Shown here: piece by piece, positions 1 through 9,902 of the stretch
Numbering within the stretch: position 1 is the stretch's first letter
Layout of the letters: each line of letters opens with the position of its first letter
Source of the DNA: Sphaeroforma sirkka
Taxonomy: Eukaryota; Opisthokonta; Ichthyosporea; Ichthyophonida
NCBI GenBank assembly: GCA_001586965.3
Contig: LUCW03000016.1
Location: 57,501 to 87,500, forward strand
DNA length: 30,000 nucleotides
Direction: 5' to 3'
Translations under genes and position numbers: made by a program
The notes under the pieces: generated by a model
The model's input: only the letters and a program-made list of their open reading frames with translations
The model's database searches: none
Told to the model about the DNA's origin: nothing

Positions 1-519
1 AGATCGTCTGATGTGGTAACCCATAATAGGGAAATGATATACTCAGCGGTTGTCCTTTCAAAGTATTGCAATTCTGCGCCAGCCTGCACCAAAATTGCAC
101 ACAATATCATAGCCGCAACATTGTGATTACAAGGTTTATTCCAGAACTTCAAGCAAATAACATGGAAATAGACAATTATAGATACCGAGCTCTTACTGAG
201 TACACCCATGGGTAGCAAGTTCGCCAAGCCACGGGCGTGGTAGCCTATTCCACAATATGCATCATTGCAAACCTCGGTCACACACGCAGACGATTCATTT
301 CTCGAGCAGAAAATACAAGAGACTGATCTCAACAGTTGACCTTCCTGTATTGCTGACTTTATAATTCTGCATTAAAACAAGGGTAAGATATTACAAAGCA
401 CAATGACAACATATATAAAATCAAGACATCGTAATCTCATGTGTACGGAAAGAAGCAAAGGTATCTCTGCAAATTCAATCACTATTAGACTGATTCGACA
501 TTACTGACCCGCAGCCAGC
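1..519. other. No gene recognised
   Basis: AT-rich sequence with only very short open frames on both strands. I see no protein motif, tRNA fold or tandem repeat. The degenerate repeats described next begin at about 520. Confidence 0.5.
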
Positions 520-1250
520 AATAAATGAACTGAAGTATCAAGACGTTTAAAGAAAATCGCCAACAGTAGACAACACAGGAACCATGAAATATTAACGTGG
601 AAACCAGAAAATATCGACTGTTCCAACAAATTTTGCGCCATGTACAATATGAAAAGGTCACTTTTAGAATTGATAGGAATCACAGACCAATCCTAGTCGA
701 CTCAACAGTACACCAATTTCATCTTACCTGTTTGCCAAAAGTTGTCTTACACAATGTATGTACAGACCGACAATTACATACGATCCGGAAAATATGCAAA
801 AGTTTAAATGGAGAAAGCATGCAAATATTCGAATCGAGTAGTTGAACTATGGAGGAAATAATTACGATTGGAAGTTAACGTGCTATAAATGAACTAAAAT
901 ACAAACATGTTTTAAAAAAAACCTTCAACTGTAAACAACACAAAAACCACGGGATAATTAATCGTAGGATACCATGTAAATCAGAAAATAACAACTATGT
1001 CAACAAACTTTTGCGCCATGTACGATATAAAAAGGTCACTTTTACTATTGATAGGAACCACAGACAAATCCTAGTCGGCTCAACAGTACACAAATTTATC
1101 TTATATGTTCGCCAAACGTTGTCGTGCACAATGTTTGAAGTGACCGACAATTACTTAAGATCCGGGAAAAGATTTAAAAGTTTTTATACAAATATTTAAA
1201 TTGAGTAGTTGTGATTATAGTGGAAATGATGCGGCAATTAGAAGTTGTTA
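520..1250. repeat. Two degenerate tandem copies of a ~370-bp repeat
   Basis: The segment starting near 520 (ATAAATGAACTGAAGTATCA) is repeated from about 886 (ATAAATGAACTAAAATACAA). The best-conserved part is TTTTGCGCCATGTAC followed by AAAAGGTCACTTTTA and a shared TTGATAGGAA, at about 633-675 and 1009-1055. Both copies end in a similar GACAATTAC...GATCCGG stretch. Short open frames at 597-845 and 1011-1199 are simply the same repeat read twice and are not taken as genes. Many substitutions and small indels separate the copies, so the duplication is old. Confidence 0.8.
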
Positions 1251-1559
1251 TCGTGTATAGGAAGCAACAATATGCTTTATTCTATCGATTCTGGATAGGA
1301 AGGTCTATGCTAAAAAGATAACTACTATGTCGACAATTGGTAGTGCGTAAAGACATATATCTTAAGTTTTAACGCGCAATATGGTCAGTTATACACATAT
1401 AGTCGATTTTGCGATATGAAAAAGCAGACAAATCTTAAACGACTCGATAGAGAAACAATCGTTTAGCTTAAATACAAGTGGTATTTCCCTTGTTTGCTAA
1501 CAGCTGTTTTGCACAATCAGAGGGACGGCTTGGCGTCTACTAATGGAGGGAGCCGGAGG

Positions 1560-1885
1560 CTCTATAGGGGGTAGATATATTCAGCATATACTAACAATTA
1601 CATAAGGCCTGAGAAATCATGGAAATATTCAAGTGCAAATAGTTCAGCACACACCCCGAGGTCAACATTCTGTAAATACTCATAGCGCACCCAGCCTCTC
1701 GCCGCTCGTAGGTGTGCTCTCATACAGATAGCGCAGATCAGCTCGAGCTGCATCCACGCTTTATCCAATACAAGTGTTAATTTCTCCTGTACAACAACTA
1801 TTGTCTTACACACTGCATGTACATACTAACAATTACACAGGGTCTGGAAAATCATGTAAATGTTCGAATTCTGCTGAGTAAACAC
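1560..1885. repeat. Two further partial copies of the same repeat family
   Basis: Sequences near 1580-1640 and 1815-1875 share the order CATACTAACAATTACA, a GGCCTGA/GGTCTGG word, AAATCATG and a TGGAAATATTC / TGTAAATGTTC word. The same order appears in the 3' parts of the two ~370-bp copies upstream (ACCGACAATTACATACGATCCGG near 770-790). About 235 bp separates these two partial copies. No gene is recognised between them or in 1885-2250. Confidence 0.6.
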
Positions 1886-2250
1886 TCCAGATCAACTAGA
1901 GTTTATGAGTTTATGTGGGTTGAGCCGAGTGAGTTTGCGGCAAATACTAAGCCATACCCTTTCCAGAAACAAACTGGGAAAACGGGTCTATATAAAAGAT
2001 GGAAAAGTAGTTGCAGTAAACTAACCAAAAGTAGGCTTTGATTCTTACAACTGTGAGGTTCCAAGACAACCAAAGGAGAAATTGGACAACAAGAGGACGT
2101 ATATGGTTATCTAGAGCAAGGCAACCAATTTCAAATCTTTTGACAAGCCAGAACTAAACCGCTATTTAAACGATGTTAACCGCACTCGACATCTAATTTA
2201 ACATGATACACAACACTGAATGAACAAAAGAACTTTCTTATTGCCACAGT

Positions 2251-2844
2251 TGTAGAATTACGGCCTCCGGTCAGTCTAAAATATCAAGATCAATTGAGAT
2301 AATACATTGGTTTTTATTTGTATTTTAAATGATTTAATACAAGCTCTTTTTCCAATATTTCCAAAGTGTTCTAAATTCACTTTGATGGCTCCAATAGCCT
2401 GAGTATTTGGTATGACTCATCTACTTGGACCTATATGAGACATTAGTTGATGTAGGATATTATAAACTAAATTTTATAGTCTCCGAACTACTACTTATAG
2501 ATTTGGTCCTCCCGCCAATCTCCAAAATCCAATAAGTCTTTTCTTTTTTTAACTTTTCTTCAGATGGAACTTTATTTATATCAGCTAATGTATTAACGTG
2601 ACTTACGTTATTATGTCTATTTACAAATTAGGCATGTGGTCATGAACACTTAGTACTTCTAGTGAAAATTATTCAATAAAGAACAGCTAGAGGTACGCCC
2701 TGTGTGATCGAGGATATTTAGGCTCTTAACAAGAGGCAGTCCCGATCATTCTTACACAAGCTACCACTGCTAAATCCTAACTGACTAATTTGTATTTTAG
2801 TTTAATATAGTTCGAAACCTAGTAATTTTCCATCGAAATTTACA
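2251..2844 (+). repeat. 5' LTR of element 1
   Basis: The direct partner is at 9312-9902. The LTR starts TGTAGAATTACGG and ends CGAAATTTACA, the TG...CA ends typical of LTRs. A poly(A) signal AATAAA lies at 2675-2680. The two LTRs differ by scattered substitutions, by a 7-bp insertion near 2450 present only here, and by single-base length differences in T runs near 2500-2550. The homology stops sharply at 2844. Confidence 0.95.
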
Positions 2845-2924
2845 TATTTTTTCAGTTATTTAGTAGTTACAGTAGTGTACTGCTTCTAGACTGTCTGACA
2901 TCGATTTACTGTCCAGCAAATACT
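2845..2924 (+). other. Element 1 leader between LTR and gag
   Basis: Eighty bases separate the 5' LTR from the first gag ATG at 2925. The bases directly after the LTR (TATTTTTTCAGTTATTTAG) do not resemble the usual tRNA 3'-end complements that begin TGG. Priming may use an unusual tRNA region or self-priming, or the site may be mutated. I cannot decide between these. Confidence 0.5.
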
Positions 2925-4958
2925 ATGGCTAAGGGTACTTCTAAAGGCAAGGGAGCCGCTAGCTTTAAGCCTGCTAAGCCTGTCGAGGTTTCTGAGGTCC
3001 CTGTGGAAACACCTAGTCTGTCTAGAGTTGAGCCTGCCGAGGAAACTGTTGGGGAAGCAAATTCTGAGGTTGGTACAGAGGATTATTCTGAGGATGACTC
3101 GTCGGATCCTAAAGCCTTGGAAGAAGAGGTATCTACTACCGCGGAAAGGCTCGCCAGCATCCGTGTGTCACCTAGCAGTGAAGCTCAGGACCCCAGCTTG
3201 CCCCCTGACCACGTGCCGTCAAATATTGGGGATAAACGTCGAAAGGCTGGAAAATTCGTAGATACGAATGTCGGGGGCATTATAACTCCACATCTAAAGG
3301 ACACTCCAGCACAAATCCGGAGTGAATAGGAAGCATTGGACCTGTCCGGAAATTTTGGTTTCGCCATCGATGGAGAAGCCATTCCATCCAGCTCAAATCT
3401 TGGGGCCGAAGTTGAGGACACCATGACTCGACAACGAGTGGTTGGATCCTCTCAATCTCGACGGCAATTGAACCGCACTGACGCGCTCTTGAAGGAGCTA
3501 GCGGCAGCAGCAGTTGTGGACCCCTCTATCGTGTCCCACTTGGCTGATATTCTTCCTATACCGAAGAAGAAGAAAATTCCGGGCCGAGTTTCGAACCCGA
3601 GACCTACTGGTGTACCAGCCAGTATGTTTACTACTAAACCAGTTACCACTGGCGAGAGAGAAAATATTTCAAAATTTAATCTCTATAGCTCTGATGCTAC
3701 CATTGACCATCCTCTTGACAAACCTAACCCTGTCAGAGGATATGATCGTATGGAACTCGATGAGGCTTACCATCCTCGTAATATCGACCCTCATTTGCCA
3801 ACTAACCCCGGTAATCACGATTTTGGCAATCGCTATACCAGTACCTCGTTAGAGAGTTCTCACTCTAATCCTGAGGATGAGGAAGTGAGAACCAAACATA
3901 CTCGTCTCAGGCTATTACGCTCTGGTATGCAAGTCCTTGAGGACCGTCTATTGAATGACTCTGACCTTGACGATAGGAAAGCGGATAACATTCGCTATCT
4001 AATCGATAACAAGAGAAAGGAAATAGACACCATCTTGGCACTAGCAGCCCGTAGCACTGAGCATGAGCCTCGTGAACACTTAGAACCAAGCTTTATAAAG
4101 CAGCTAGGTAACGCGCAGGCTGAGGTCGATTTCTCTACTAATGAGAGTACAGTGGAGACACTGAAGGCCTTCGACCAACTTAAGGAGTCTGCCAGCCTTA
4201 AGGATAAGCAGATGATGAATGCCTTTATTCATTTCTGTGAGCCAGGTGAATGGCGAACTATCTTGAAGGCTCATGAGCCCAACTGGAAAGCCCTACCCTG
4301 GCACCAGTTGCGTGATAATATACTTAACACCCTTTTTTTGAAGATGCACGTGACCGTGAACTTCTAGAGTCTCGCAAGTTCTTTGCAAACGATACCACTA
4401 TTCGAGGTGCTCTAGCTCATATGACACATATGAATACTCGGATGGGTGGTCGTACCTATACTGGCGAATATTTATTAATTTGTCAGATGATGGAGACTCT
4501 GGGAGCTAACCTCTTTAAGAAAGTCAATGATGACATCATCGCCTATGGTGATTTGCGATCTATGCCTTGGTCTGTCTTTGAGAAGATAGTTCACAAGCAT
4601 ACCAATCCCTCTACTAGAGTACTTAGTACCACGAGCTACACCCAGCCCACTAAGCGAAACGCAGTAGAGACTAATACTGCGCGTAGTACTAAGAAACCTC
4701 GCACTACTACTGGAGGGTACTGGCTCTACTTCTACCGAACCGAAAGGTGATAAGAAGGTGAGAGCGCCTTGCAAGAAGTGTGGTTACAACCTCACAAAAC
4801 GTAATGGCAAGTGGAATGGTAGACACGACCCTGTTAAGTGTGCACCAGGCAAGCCAGATTTTGGACACTATATGAAAGAGTGTACTACTTGCAAATGTAC
4901 TAACGGTTGGCATAAAGAGGATTGCAAGGACTTACCGGACGTCCAAGTTAAGCACTGA
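2925..4958 (+). pseudogene. Element 1 gag-like ORF, interrupted
   Basis: This is the gag position of the element and would encode the structural particle protein. The ATG at 2925 opens a Ser/Glu/Pro-rich, low-complexity N-terminus. A TAG at 3327-3329 interrupts the frame, which continues unchanged to 4367. A frame break falls in a T7 run at 4333-4339, and coding resumes from about 4340 to 4715. A second break near 4711-4720 leads to a basic C-terminus ending in TGA at 4958. That C-terminal part has CKKCG near 4776, HDPVKC near 4826 and a second Cys/His cluster HYMKECTTCKC...HKEDC, which looks like a zinc-binding nucleic-acid region. No classic CCHC knuckle is present, unlike in element 2. No capsid homology was recognised by eye, so the gag call rests mainly on position and composition. 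Confidence 0.75.
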
Positions 4959-4967
4959 CAGTACCAT

Positions 4968-5302
4968 ATGTGCGCACTAGAGCAAGATTATGAGAAAATG
5001 TTCAATAAAATCTATACCAAAGGAGATGAACGTATCTTTCAAACAGTTTTCGTAAATGGAGAAAAAAAGTTATGGCACTATTTGATCCAGGGGCTGAAGT
5101 CTCTGCTATCTCACGCCGAGTAGCCTACGCTACAGATATGGCTGTCCATAACGAAACAACTGATTTAATCTTGGGAAATGGCAAAGTTACTACTTGCGAA
5201 CAAGCCATTGACTATGCACACATAATGCTGTCAGATAGAAGAGAAGTGAAGACTCACCTAATCGTTACTGACATGTCTCAGAAATAAGATTTAATTATAG
5301 GT
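4968..5302 (+). pseudogene. Element 1 pol N-terminus: aspartic protease
   Basis: This part of the polyprotein would mature the particle by cleaving Gag and Pol. Coding starts at the ATG at 4968, ten bases after the gag stop. It changes frame in an A7 run at 5062-5068, just before the active-site motif LFDPGAEVSAIS. Retropepsins normally have DTGA or DSGA, so Pro after the catalytic Asp is unusual. The second hallmark, a hydrophobic stretch plus Gly (DLIIG), follows at about 5288-5302, immediately after an in-frame TAA at 5285-5287. Spacing and order fit a retropepsin. The copy cannot be translated as one chain without readthrough and a frame change. Confidence 0.75.
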
Positions 5303-6440
5303 ATGACTGATCTTCTCAGTTTAGGTATAACACTCACTGGTCTGCCTAATGGGCTAGACCCGAATAAAGATCAGTCAGATGATAATATGTTAAAGCTACC
5401 TAAACCTCCGGAAGGTGAAGCAAAGGATATGATTCCGCACTTCACTGATATAATTATGGACTTAATTATACAAAACAGGAAGATTACAATAACTGACTGG
5501 TGTATGTTTAAGTTCTCTAATGGGTACGTTAGACTTGACTTAACAAACGTCGACTTCTCTAAGTTAAAGTGTCCTTCACATAACTACGTGAGTTGGAGAC
5601 ACAAAGACGTTGTCAAAACCCAAATCGAAGATTGGTTAAAACAGGGTCTAATTGAAATCAATTATGATGCAACCCCAGTTATCTTAGCTCTCTTAGCGGT
5701 CGATCAATATAAATCTGATGGAACGTTTAGTAAAACAAGAGTAGTACTAGACCTGTCGCCAATCAACAAACTAATTTTGCAACATAGTTTTCCCTTACCT
5801 AAGATAAGCGAGATACTACGCAAAATGGAGGGTGCGACTATCTTTTCCAAGATAGACTTAAAAGCTGCATTCCATCAACTACAGATATATGAGCCTCATA
5901 GGAAATACTTTTCCTTTACTTGGCAAGGTAAGAAGTACCAGTTTAAAGGTGCACCTGAAGGCTTACACATGTTACCTTCTTTCTTCCAACAAGTTATGAT
6001 GGAACTATTTGCGGACCTGTCGTATAACGTATCAGTCTATTTAGATGATATAGTTACCTTTACAAAGACAGCACATGAACATGCTAAACTCGTTAAAGAA
6101 GTCTTAAAGCGACTTAATCATGCTAAACTTAAGATTAACGAAGACAAGTGTTCTTTTGCTAAAGATACTATACACTTACTTGGCTACAAAGTATCTGCAG
6201 CAGGGGTAGAAATTGATCCTGGCAAGAAACAGTTTCTGTTGGATTTATCAACACCAATTACTGGAAGAGATGTGAACTCTGTGTGTGGGTTTGTTAACTT
6301 CTTCTCGGATTCGGTACCGCATCTTTCTCATTACTTAAAGCCTTTCAGTCACCTACGGCTGCACAAAGGACCTTTGGGAAAGCTTTGGACTAAAGAATGT
6401 GATGATGCATTTAAACTAGTCAAAAGTAAAGTACTGGACG
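5303..6440 (+). CDS. Element 1 reverse transcriptase domain
   Basis: This is the RNA-dependent DNA polymerase that copies the element transcript. It sits in a 437-codon open frame (5303-6616) with no internal stop. Counting from the ATG at 5303, the motifs are FSKIDLKAAFHQL with the first catalytic Asp at residue 185, the strand around FKGAPEGL near 215-221, and YLDD with catalytic Asp pair at 248-249. The thumb/connection part has LLGYKVSAAGVEIDPGK near 293-308 and CGFVNFF near 328-334. All three polymerase Asp residues are present. This is one domain of the longer polyprotein, so the ATG is not necessarily a real start. It joins the protease in the same frame across the TAA at 5285-5287. 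Identity as a Ty3-type RT is secure. Confidence 0.93.
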
Positions 6441-6865
6441 CACCCATTATGCAGTACCCTGTGGATGGTGTCCCATTCCAAGTAGCAACCGACGCTTCAG
6501 ATCGAGCGGTGGGTGGAGTGCTTTACCAAACGATAAATGGTAAACCGCGCTACATACAATTCTTTAGCAAGAGTTATAATAAGAGTCAACGGAATTACCC
6601 TACCGTTAAACAATAGCTCCTTGCTATAGTTACTGCGCTAAGACAGTTTAAAGACTACCTTTATGGAAGTTACTTTACTGTCGCCTGTGATCAAAAGTCT
6701 CTAACATACTTAAAAGATATGAACCCTGATTCACAGTTGGTGAGCCGCTGGCATGACATTATTGCCAAGTTCGCTTTTAATATAACACACACACCAGGAA
6801 TACATAACCATCTTCCTGACATGCTCTCTCGACTTGTGCCCGACTACCAGAAAACAGTCAAGGAG
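6440..6865 (+). pseudogene. Element 1 RNase H domain, catalytic Glu codon mutated
   Basis: RNase H removes the RNA strand during reverse transcription. The first catalytic Asp is in VATDASDRAVGG (Asp 397 of the RT frame). The conserved block that reads TVKQELLAIV in element 2 here reads TVKQ, then TAG (6614-6616), then LLAIV, so the nonsense codon falls exactly on the conserved catalytic Glu. The same frame continues with VACDQKSL (third acidic residue) and then HTPGIHNHLPDMLSR, the usual RNase H C-terminal His and Asp motif, near 6788-6832. Apart from that one codon the domain looks complete. It ends where the Dam-like module begins. Confidence 0.88.
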
Positions 6866-7439
6866 TTATTAGCAACTGATTGGATGCTAAATAAGAAATG
6901 GTTTAATCTCGCTCAATCACGATGGGGTCCATTTACTGTTGATATGTTCGCCGCAGAACATAACAAACATGTTTCTGAATATAGGTCGTTGACTCATCCT
7001 AAAGATGATGCATTTCAGCTTGACTTATCAAAGCATAATGCGTGGGCTAACCCACCTTGTCAACTTATCGCACACTTGTTAAATTATGTTAATATTACTA
7101 AATCTACCATTACGCTGTGTTGTCCCTTACGTAACTCCGACCCATGGATACGTGATTTGATTGATATGATTGAAGACGAACCTATTTATGTCGACCGTGA
7201 AACCGACACGTTCTTGTATCAGGGATCCTATTCTATTAAGAAGACGCATTGGAAACACACCATTGTTTGTCGCATCGGTCCTGCAGGTACCACTAAGTGG
7301 AAACCCTCAACCGAATTCTTAGCTAAACTAGAGGAGTCTAAAGAGTTTGAACAAAAGCTCAAGACTCGTACAACACATGCACCCAACAAGATTGCAGTCG
7401 AGGTAATGCCGATTGAAACGGCATTAGATCGTAAAAAAC
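6866..7439 (+). CDS. Element 1 Dam-like methyltransferase-type module
   Basis: This module lies between RNase H and integrase in the frame 6719-7453. It starts with RWGPFTVDMFAAEHN, followed by DDAFQLDL and WANPPCQLIAHLLNYV. The block TLCCPLRNSDPWIRDL follows, and the module continues to a CRIGP motif. The order VDMFA, NPPx, hydrophobic strand plus P and W resembles Dam-like N6-adenine methyltransferase domains known from DIRS retroelements and phages. The NPPC (7049-7060) would correspond to the catalytic (N/D)PP(Y/F/W) motif, with Cys replacing the aromatic residue. The element 2 copy has Trp at that position. No clear SAM-binding glycine loop was recognised, so activity is uncertain and a structural role is possible. 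The frame breaks in an A6 run at 7433-7438. Confidence 0.65.
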
Positions 7440-9160
7440 ATGGAACTAGCTAAGGCCATGGATCAAAGACTCAAAACTCTAAGAGAACCTGAAGCTCGCA
7501 CTCAACTACTTAAAGCGCTGCTTAAAGAACAGCCAGGAGTTGCGAAACAACTGAAGAAGATACTTCAACAATCCAATGTTGTCAATTATGTATCTCAGGA
7601 GTCTACCCCTCCTGATACTGAGGTTGCCCTTTCCAACAGGACTATGGTTCATCCAGCCAGCGTTACGCAGAATCTGACTGACTTAGAGGAGCTCGAAAGT
7701 AGAGTTAAAATTATACATAATTTAACGCATCGAGCATATGAGCATACTTATAAAATGGCTATTCGTGCAGGGCTTGATCACCCGGCGCTGAAAGAAACCA
7801 TACGTGAAGTATACCGACGCTGTACTGATTGTGAAAAGAACCAGATCAAGCGATACGGTTGGGCACCCCTAAAAAAAGTGTGACAGAAGACCAACCGATG
7901 CGCCGAGTCATAGTCGATTTGGTTAAACTCCCGCGATCCAAGCATACTGGCGATGTATATATCTGTCATTTCTTATGTGTGGCTTCGGGCTATAACTTGC
8001 TTTTATGCAATACCGAACAAACGTCCACAAACAGTGGCAGAATTATGCTATCACGTCTTTAATGACTTCGGTTTCCCCGAGTACTATGTTCTGATAACGG
8101 TAGTGAGTTTTGTACCGACGTAATGGAGGCACTTATACTCGTATCAGGCATGACCCATAGGCGTGGTGTTCCTTACAAACCTCAAACGCAGGGTGCAAAT
8201 GAGACACGTCATAGAGAACTTAAGAAACTCTTGCGTACCGCACTAGACGACGTTGAGGATATGTGGCCTTATCATTTGAAATGGGTTCAGACTCAAATGA
8301 ATAACTGCATGAATCCTCAAACTGGAACACTCCCGTTTCACTTTTCTTTGGCCGCTATAGTGAATTACAAGCAACGTTTGATAAAACTGCGCCCGAGAAA
8401 CACGCTACCCCGTGGCTACAAAAAAGATCGAGCATATGCAGAACGTTGTTTACCCCTGTTTACTCGAGCACAAGAATCGCGTCCTACTTAAAGCGTATGA
8501 CCGATGGAATAACACTAAGAACATTGTTCAGTTCAAAGTCGGCGATTACGTTAACATTATAAATCAAAACGCCAACGTTACCGAACTCTCTTCTAAGACG
8601 ATACGACCTTTTGTTATTTCCTACCATGATGAGAAGAGTGATACTTACGAAGTGAATAACATTGATGGTACTAGCGCAACCAATCTAGGCACTCACCGTA
8701 TCCCTACCTCCGAACTCTCATTCGCTCGCTCATTTGATTCTGATATACCAGTTATGGAGTCACAAGTCAAAGATATAATTGACAAAACATCCGAAGACGG
8801 TTACACTTACTACAAGACCCGTTTCATGGATGGGACAGTAGCTTGGCTAACCTCCGATGCATTTCGTGAATCTCGCGACTTTCTTTGTATCTTTAATAAG
8901 AAATGGAATAAGCGTTTACATAAGAACACACGAGATAAACGAAAAGGGTTTCCTCAGGTGACTACAAACCCTGACGGATCTGAAATTCCCTATTTGCCAC
9001 CTACTTCATACGTGACTAAACTTTCTGATCTGCTTACCAACAGTGCAGAAATTGTTCAAACTTACTTGCTAATGAAGAACAGCCTTTGGCTATTACCTTA
9101 CCAAATAACAAACGTAAGGCGCCTACATCGGAAATGGTTACTGGACCAAATACTAAATGA
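7440..9160 (+). pseudogene. Element 1 integrase, frameshifted
   Basis: This is the DDE integrase that inserts the cDNA. It begins with a charged linker and a zinc module of spacing H-x3-H-x30-C-x2-C (His 93/97 and Cys 128/131 counting from 7440). It then changes frame in an A7 run at 7871-7877 and shows the first catalytic Asp in RRVIVDLV. DNGSEF supplies the second Asp near 8095, and PQTQGANETRHREL supplies the catalytic Glu near 8180-8220. Further frame breaks lie near 8000, 8090, 8342-8345 and 8420-8425. The C-terminal region has KVGDYVNI and a GPY/F-like SH3 stretch (IRPFVISYHDEKSDTYEV). A final break near 9060 leads to a basic tail with a KRK cluster, ending in TGA at 9158-9160. All catalytic residues remain, but the chain is split across several frames. 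Confidence 0.9.
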
Positions 9161-9301
9161 CATAGAGTACAACATGAGTCTTGAACTCGTACATATAGGC
9201 ACATACTTACTCGATAAGTCATGGCCGAAACCGTTTTTACTTTGGTTTTCGCTTTACCAACTAGATCGTATCTTAACGTGCGTTCGTAGTTCTAAAAGCT
9301 A

Positions 9302-9311
9302 CTGGGGGCAA
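9302..9311 (+). promoter_or_regulatory. Polypurine tract of element 1
   Basis: CTGGGGGCAA lies directly before the TG of the 3' LTR. G-rich tracts in this place prime plus-strand synthesis in LTR retroelements. The matching position in element 2 has a very similar CTGGCGGGGGGCTA before TGTAA, which supports both LTR starts. Confidence 0.75.
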
Positions 9312-9902
9312 TGTAGAAATACGGCCTCCGGTCAGTCTAAAATATCAAGATCAATTGAGATAATACATTGGTTTTTATTTGTATTTTAAATGATTTAATA
9401 CAAGCTCTTTTTCCAATATTTCCAAAGTGTTCTAAATTCACTTTGATGGCTCCAATAGCCTGAGTATTTGGTATGACTCATCTACTTGGACCTATTTGAG
9501 ACATTAGTAAGGATATTATAAACTAAATTTTATAGTCTCCGAACTACTACTTATAGATTTTGGTCCTCCCGCCAATCTCCAAAATCCAATAAGTCTTTTT
9601 CTTTTTTTAACTTTTCTTCAGATGGAACTTTATTTATATCAGCTAATGTATTAACGTGACTTACGTTATTATGTCTATTTACAAATTAGGCAAGTGGTCA
9701 TGAACACTTAGTACTTCTAGTGAAAATCATTCAATAAAGAACAGCTAGAGGTACGCCCTGTATGATCGAGGATATTTAGGCTCTTAACAAGAGGCAGTCC
9801 CGATCATTCTTACACAAGCTACCACTGCTAAATCCTAACTGACTAAATTGTATTTTAGTTTAATATAGTTTGAAACCTAGTAATTTTCCATCGAAATTTA
9901 CA
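9312..9902 (+). repeat. 3' LTR of element 1
   Basis: Direct partner of 2251-2844, starting TGTAGAAATACGG and ending TTTACA. Poly(A) signal AATAAA at 9733-9738. An out-of-frame extension of the pol reading frame runs into it to 9389 and is not functional. The LTR ends at 9902, exactly where the ~300-bp inverted block begins. Confidence 0.95.

Larger units (their letters stand above)
2251..9902 (+). mobile_element. LTR retrotransposon 1, Ty3-like, with Dam-like module
   Basis: This 7.65-kb element is bounded by direct LTRs that begin TGTAGAA and end TTTACA. Between them, all on the + strand, lie gag (2925-4958) and a pol polyprotein (4968-9160) in the order protease, RT, RNase H, Dam-like module, integrase. 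RNase H preceding integrase is the Ty3/gypsy order. A G-rich polypurine tract abuts the 3' LTR at 9302-9311. The 80-bp leader after the 5' LTR shows no obvious tRNA-complementary primer site. The 5-bp flanks (acagt left, ctgat right) do not match, so no target-site duplication is seen. The reading frame is broken by three nonsense codons and about nine frame breaks. The LTRs differ at roughly a dozen positions by eye, so the insertion is fairly young on the scale of this locus. Confidence 0.95.

Noticed and set aside
3580-3625. A tRNA-like T-arm (GGGTTCGAAACTC) on the minus strand.
   Set aside because: It lies inside the gag frame, and no acceptor, D or anticodon stem could be built around it.
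9161-9389. Continuation of the 8412-9389 frame as coding sequence.
   Set aside because: A frame break near 9060 leads to a better C-terminus ending at 9160. The rest of the long frame runs into the 3' LTR.
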